Part shown: positions 63,995 through 64,000 of the stretch, in pieces
Numbering within the stretch: the stretch's first letter is position 1
Layout of the letters: each line of letters starts with the position of its first letter
Assembly: GCF_030159895.1 (NCBI RefSeq)
Contig: NZ_BSNI01000002.1
Location: 2,010,306-2,074,305, forward strand
Source of the DNA: Maritalea porphyrae
Lineage (GTDB): Bacteria; Pseudomonadota; Alphaproteobacteria; Rhizobiales; Devosiaceae
Length of the DNA stretch: 64,000 nt
Direction: 5' to 3'
Made by a program: the position numbers and the translations under genes
The notes under the pieces: generated by a model
What the model was told of the DNA's origin: nothing
The model's database searches: none
What the model saw: only the letters and a program-made list of their open reading frames with translations

Positions 63995-64000
63995 TATATT

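Noticed and set aside
1-64000. CRISPR arrays, insertion sequences, prophage or integrative element boundaries
   Set aside because: No regularly spaced repeats, transposase or integrase genes, or att-like duplications were seen; gene density and order are those of a core chromosome.

Overview
The window reads as a stretch of chromosome from an alphaproteobacterium, most likely a marine member of the Hyphomicrobiales/Rhizobiales side of the class. Supporting this are several typical gene orders: rlpA-dacF-tmk-holB-metG-tatD-MBL hydrolase; dusB(nifR3)-ntrB-ntrC-ntrY-ntrX-trkA-trkH-hfq-hflX; and ftsB-pdhA-pdhB(with lipoyl domain)-pdhC-SGNH hydrolase-lpd-lipA-COQ10-like. A split cobalamin-dependent methionine synthase operon of the kind known from Roseobacter-group bacteria, and an apparent glucosyl-/mannosyl-glycerate catabolic operon, fit a marine lifestyle. 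Base composition looks roughly balanced and even. I see no transposase, phage gene, CRISPR array, rRNA or tRNA, and no gap between genes exceeds 300 bases.

Layout. 1-6752 (minus): replication, translation and cell-wall housekeeping. 6989-12586 (plus): six-gene split methionine synthase operon made of a homocysteine methyltransferase module, a corrinoid protein, DUF1638, a small Virulence_fact-family protein, a methyl-tetrahydrofolate methyltransferase module and a RamA-like reactivase. 12601-18007 (minus): one tight operon fhs-pxpB-pxpC-pxpA-folD-rpiB for folate one-carbon units and 5-oxoproline. 18197-21000 (minus): an envelope triad built around a lipoprotein that fuses a solute-binding domain to a VWA domain. 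21117-29780 (minus): a branched-chain-amino-acid-type ABC importer with an acyl-CoA ligase and an acyl-CoA dehydrogenase, divergent from a TetR regulator at 30021. 30847-39369 (plus): LacI regulator, sugar-type ABC importer, GH63-type glycosidase and glycerate 2-kinase. 39461-40671 (plus): DUF1801 protein and mazG. 40668-52635 (minus): hflX, hfq, trkH, trkA and the ntr regulatory genes. 52796-54498 (plus): ispDF and pncC. 54480-62968 (minus): pyruvate dehydrogenase complex, lipoate synthesis and ftsB. 63049-63942: an orphan membrane-anchored protein, followed at the right edge by a terminator for a minus-strand gene lying outside the window.

How they work together. The left third is rich in one-carbon chemistry: Fhs and FolD make and interconvert folate C1 units, and the split methionine synthase consumes methyl-tetrahydrofolate. 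The three catalytic proteins of that synthase end in Arg-rich tails while their shared corrinoid partner begins with a strongly acidic segment, which suggests electrostatic docking in place of the covalent linkage of MetH. The sugar operon is internally consistent with import of a glycerate glycoside, its hydrolysis, and phosphorylation of the released glycerate to 2-phosphoglycerate. Its first permease carries an inserted domain that resembles DUF11.
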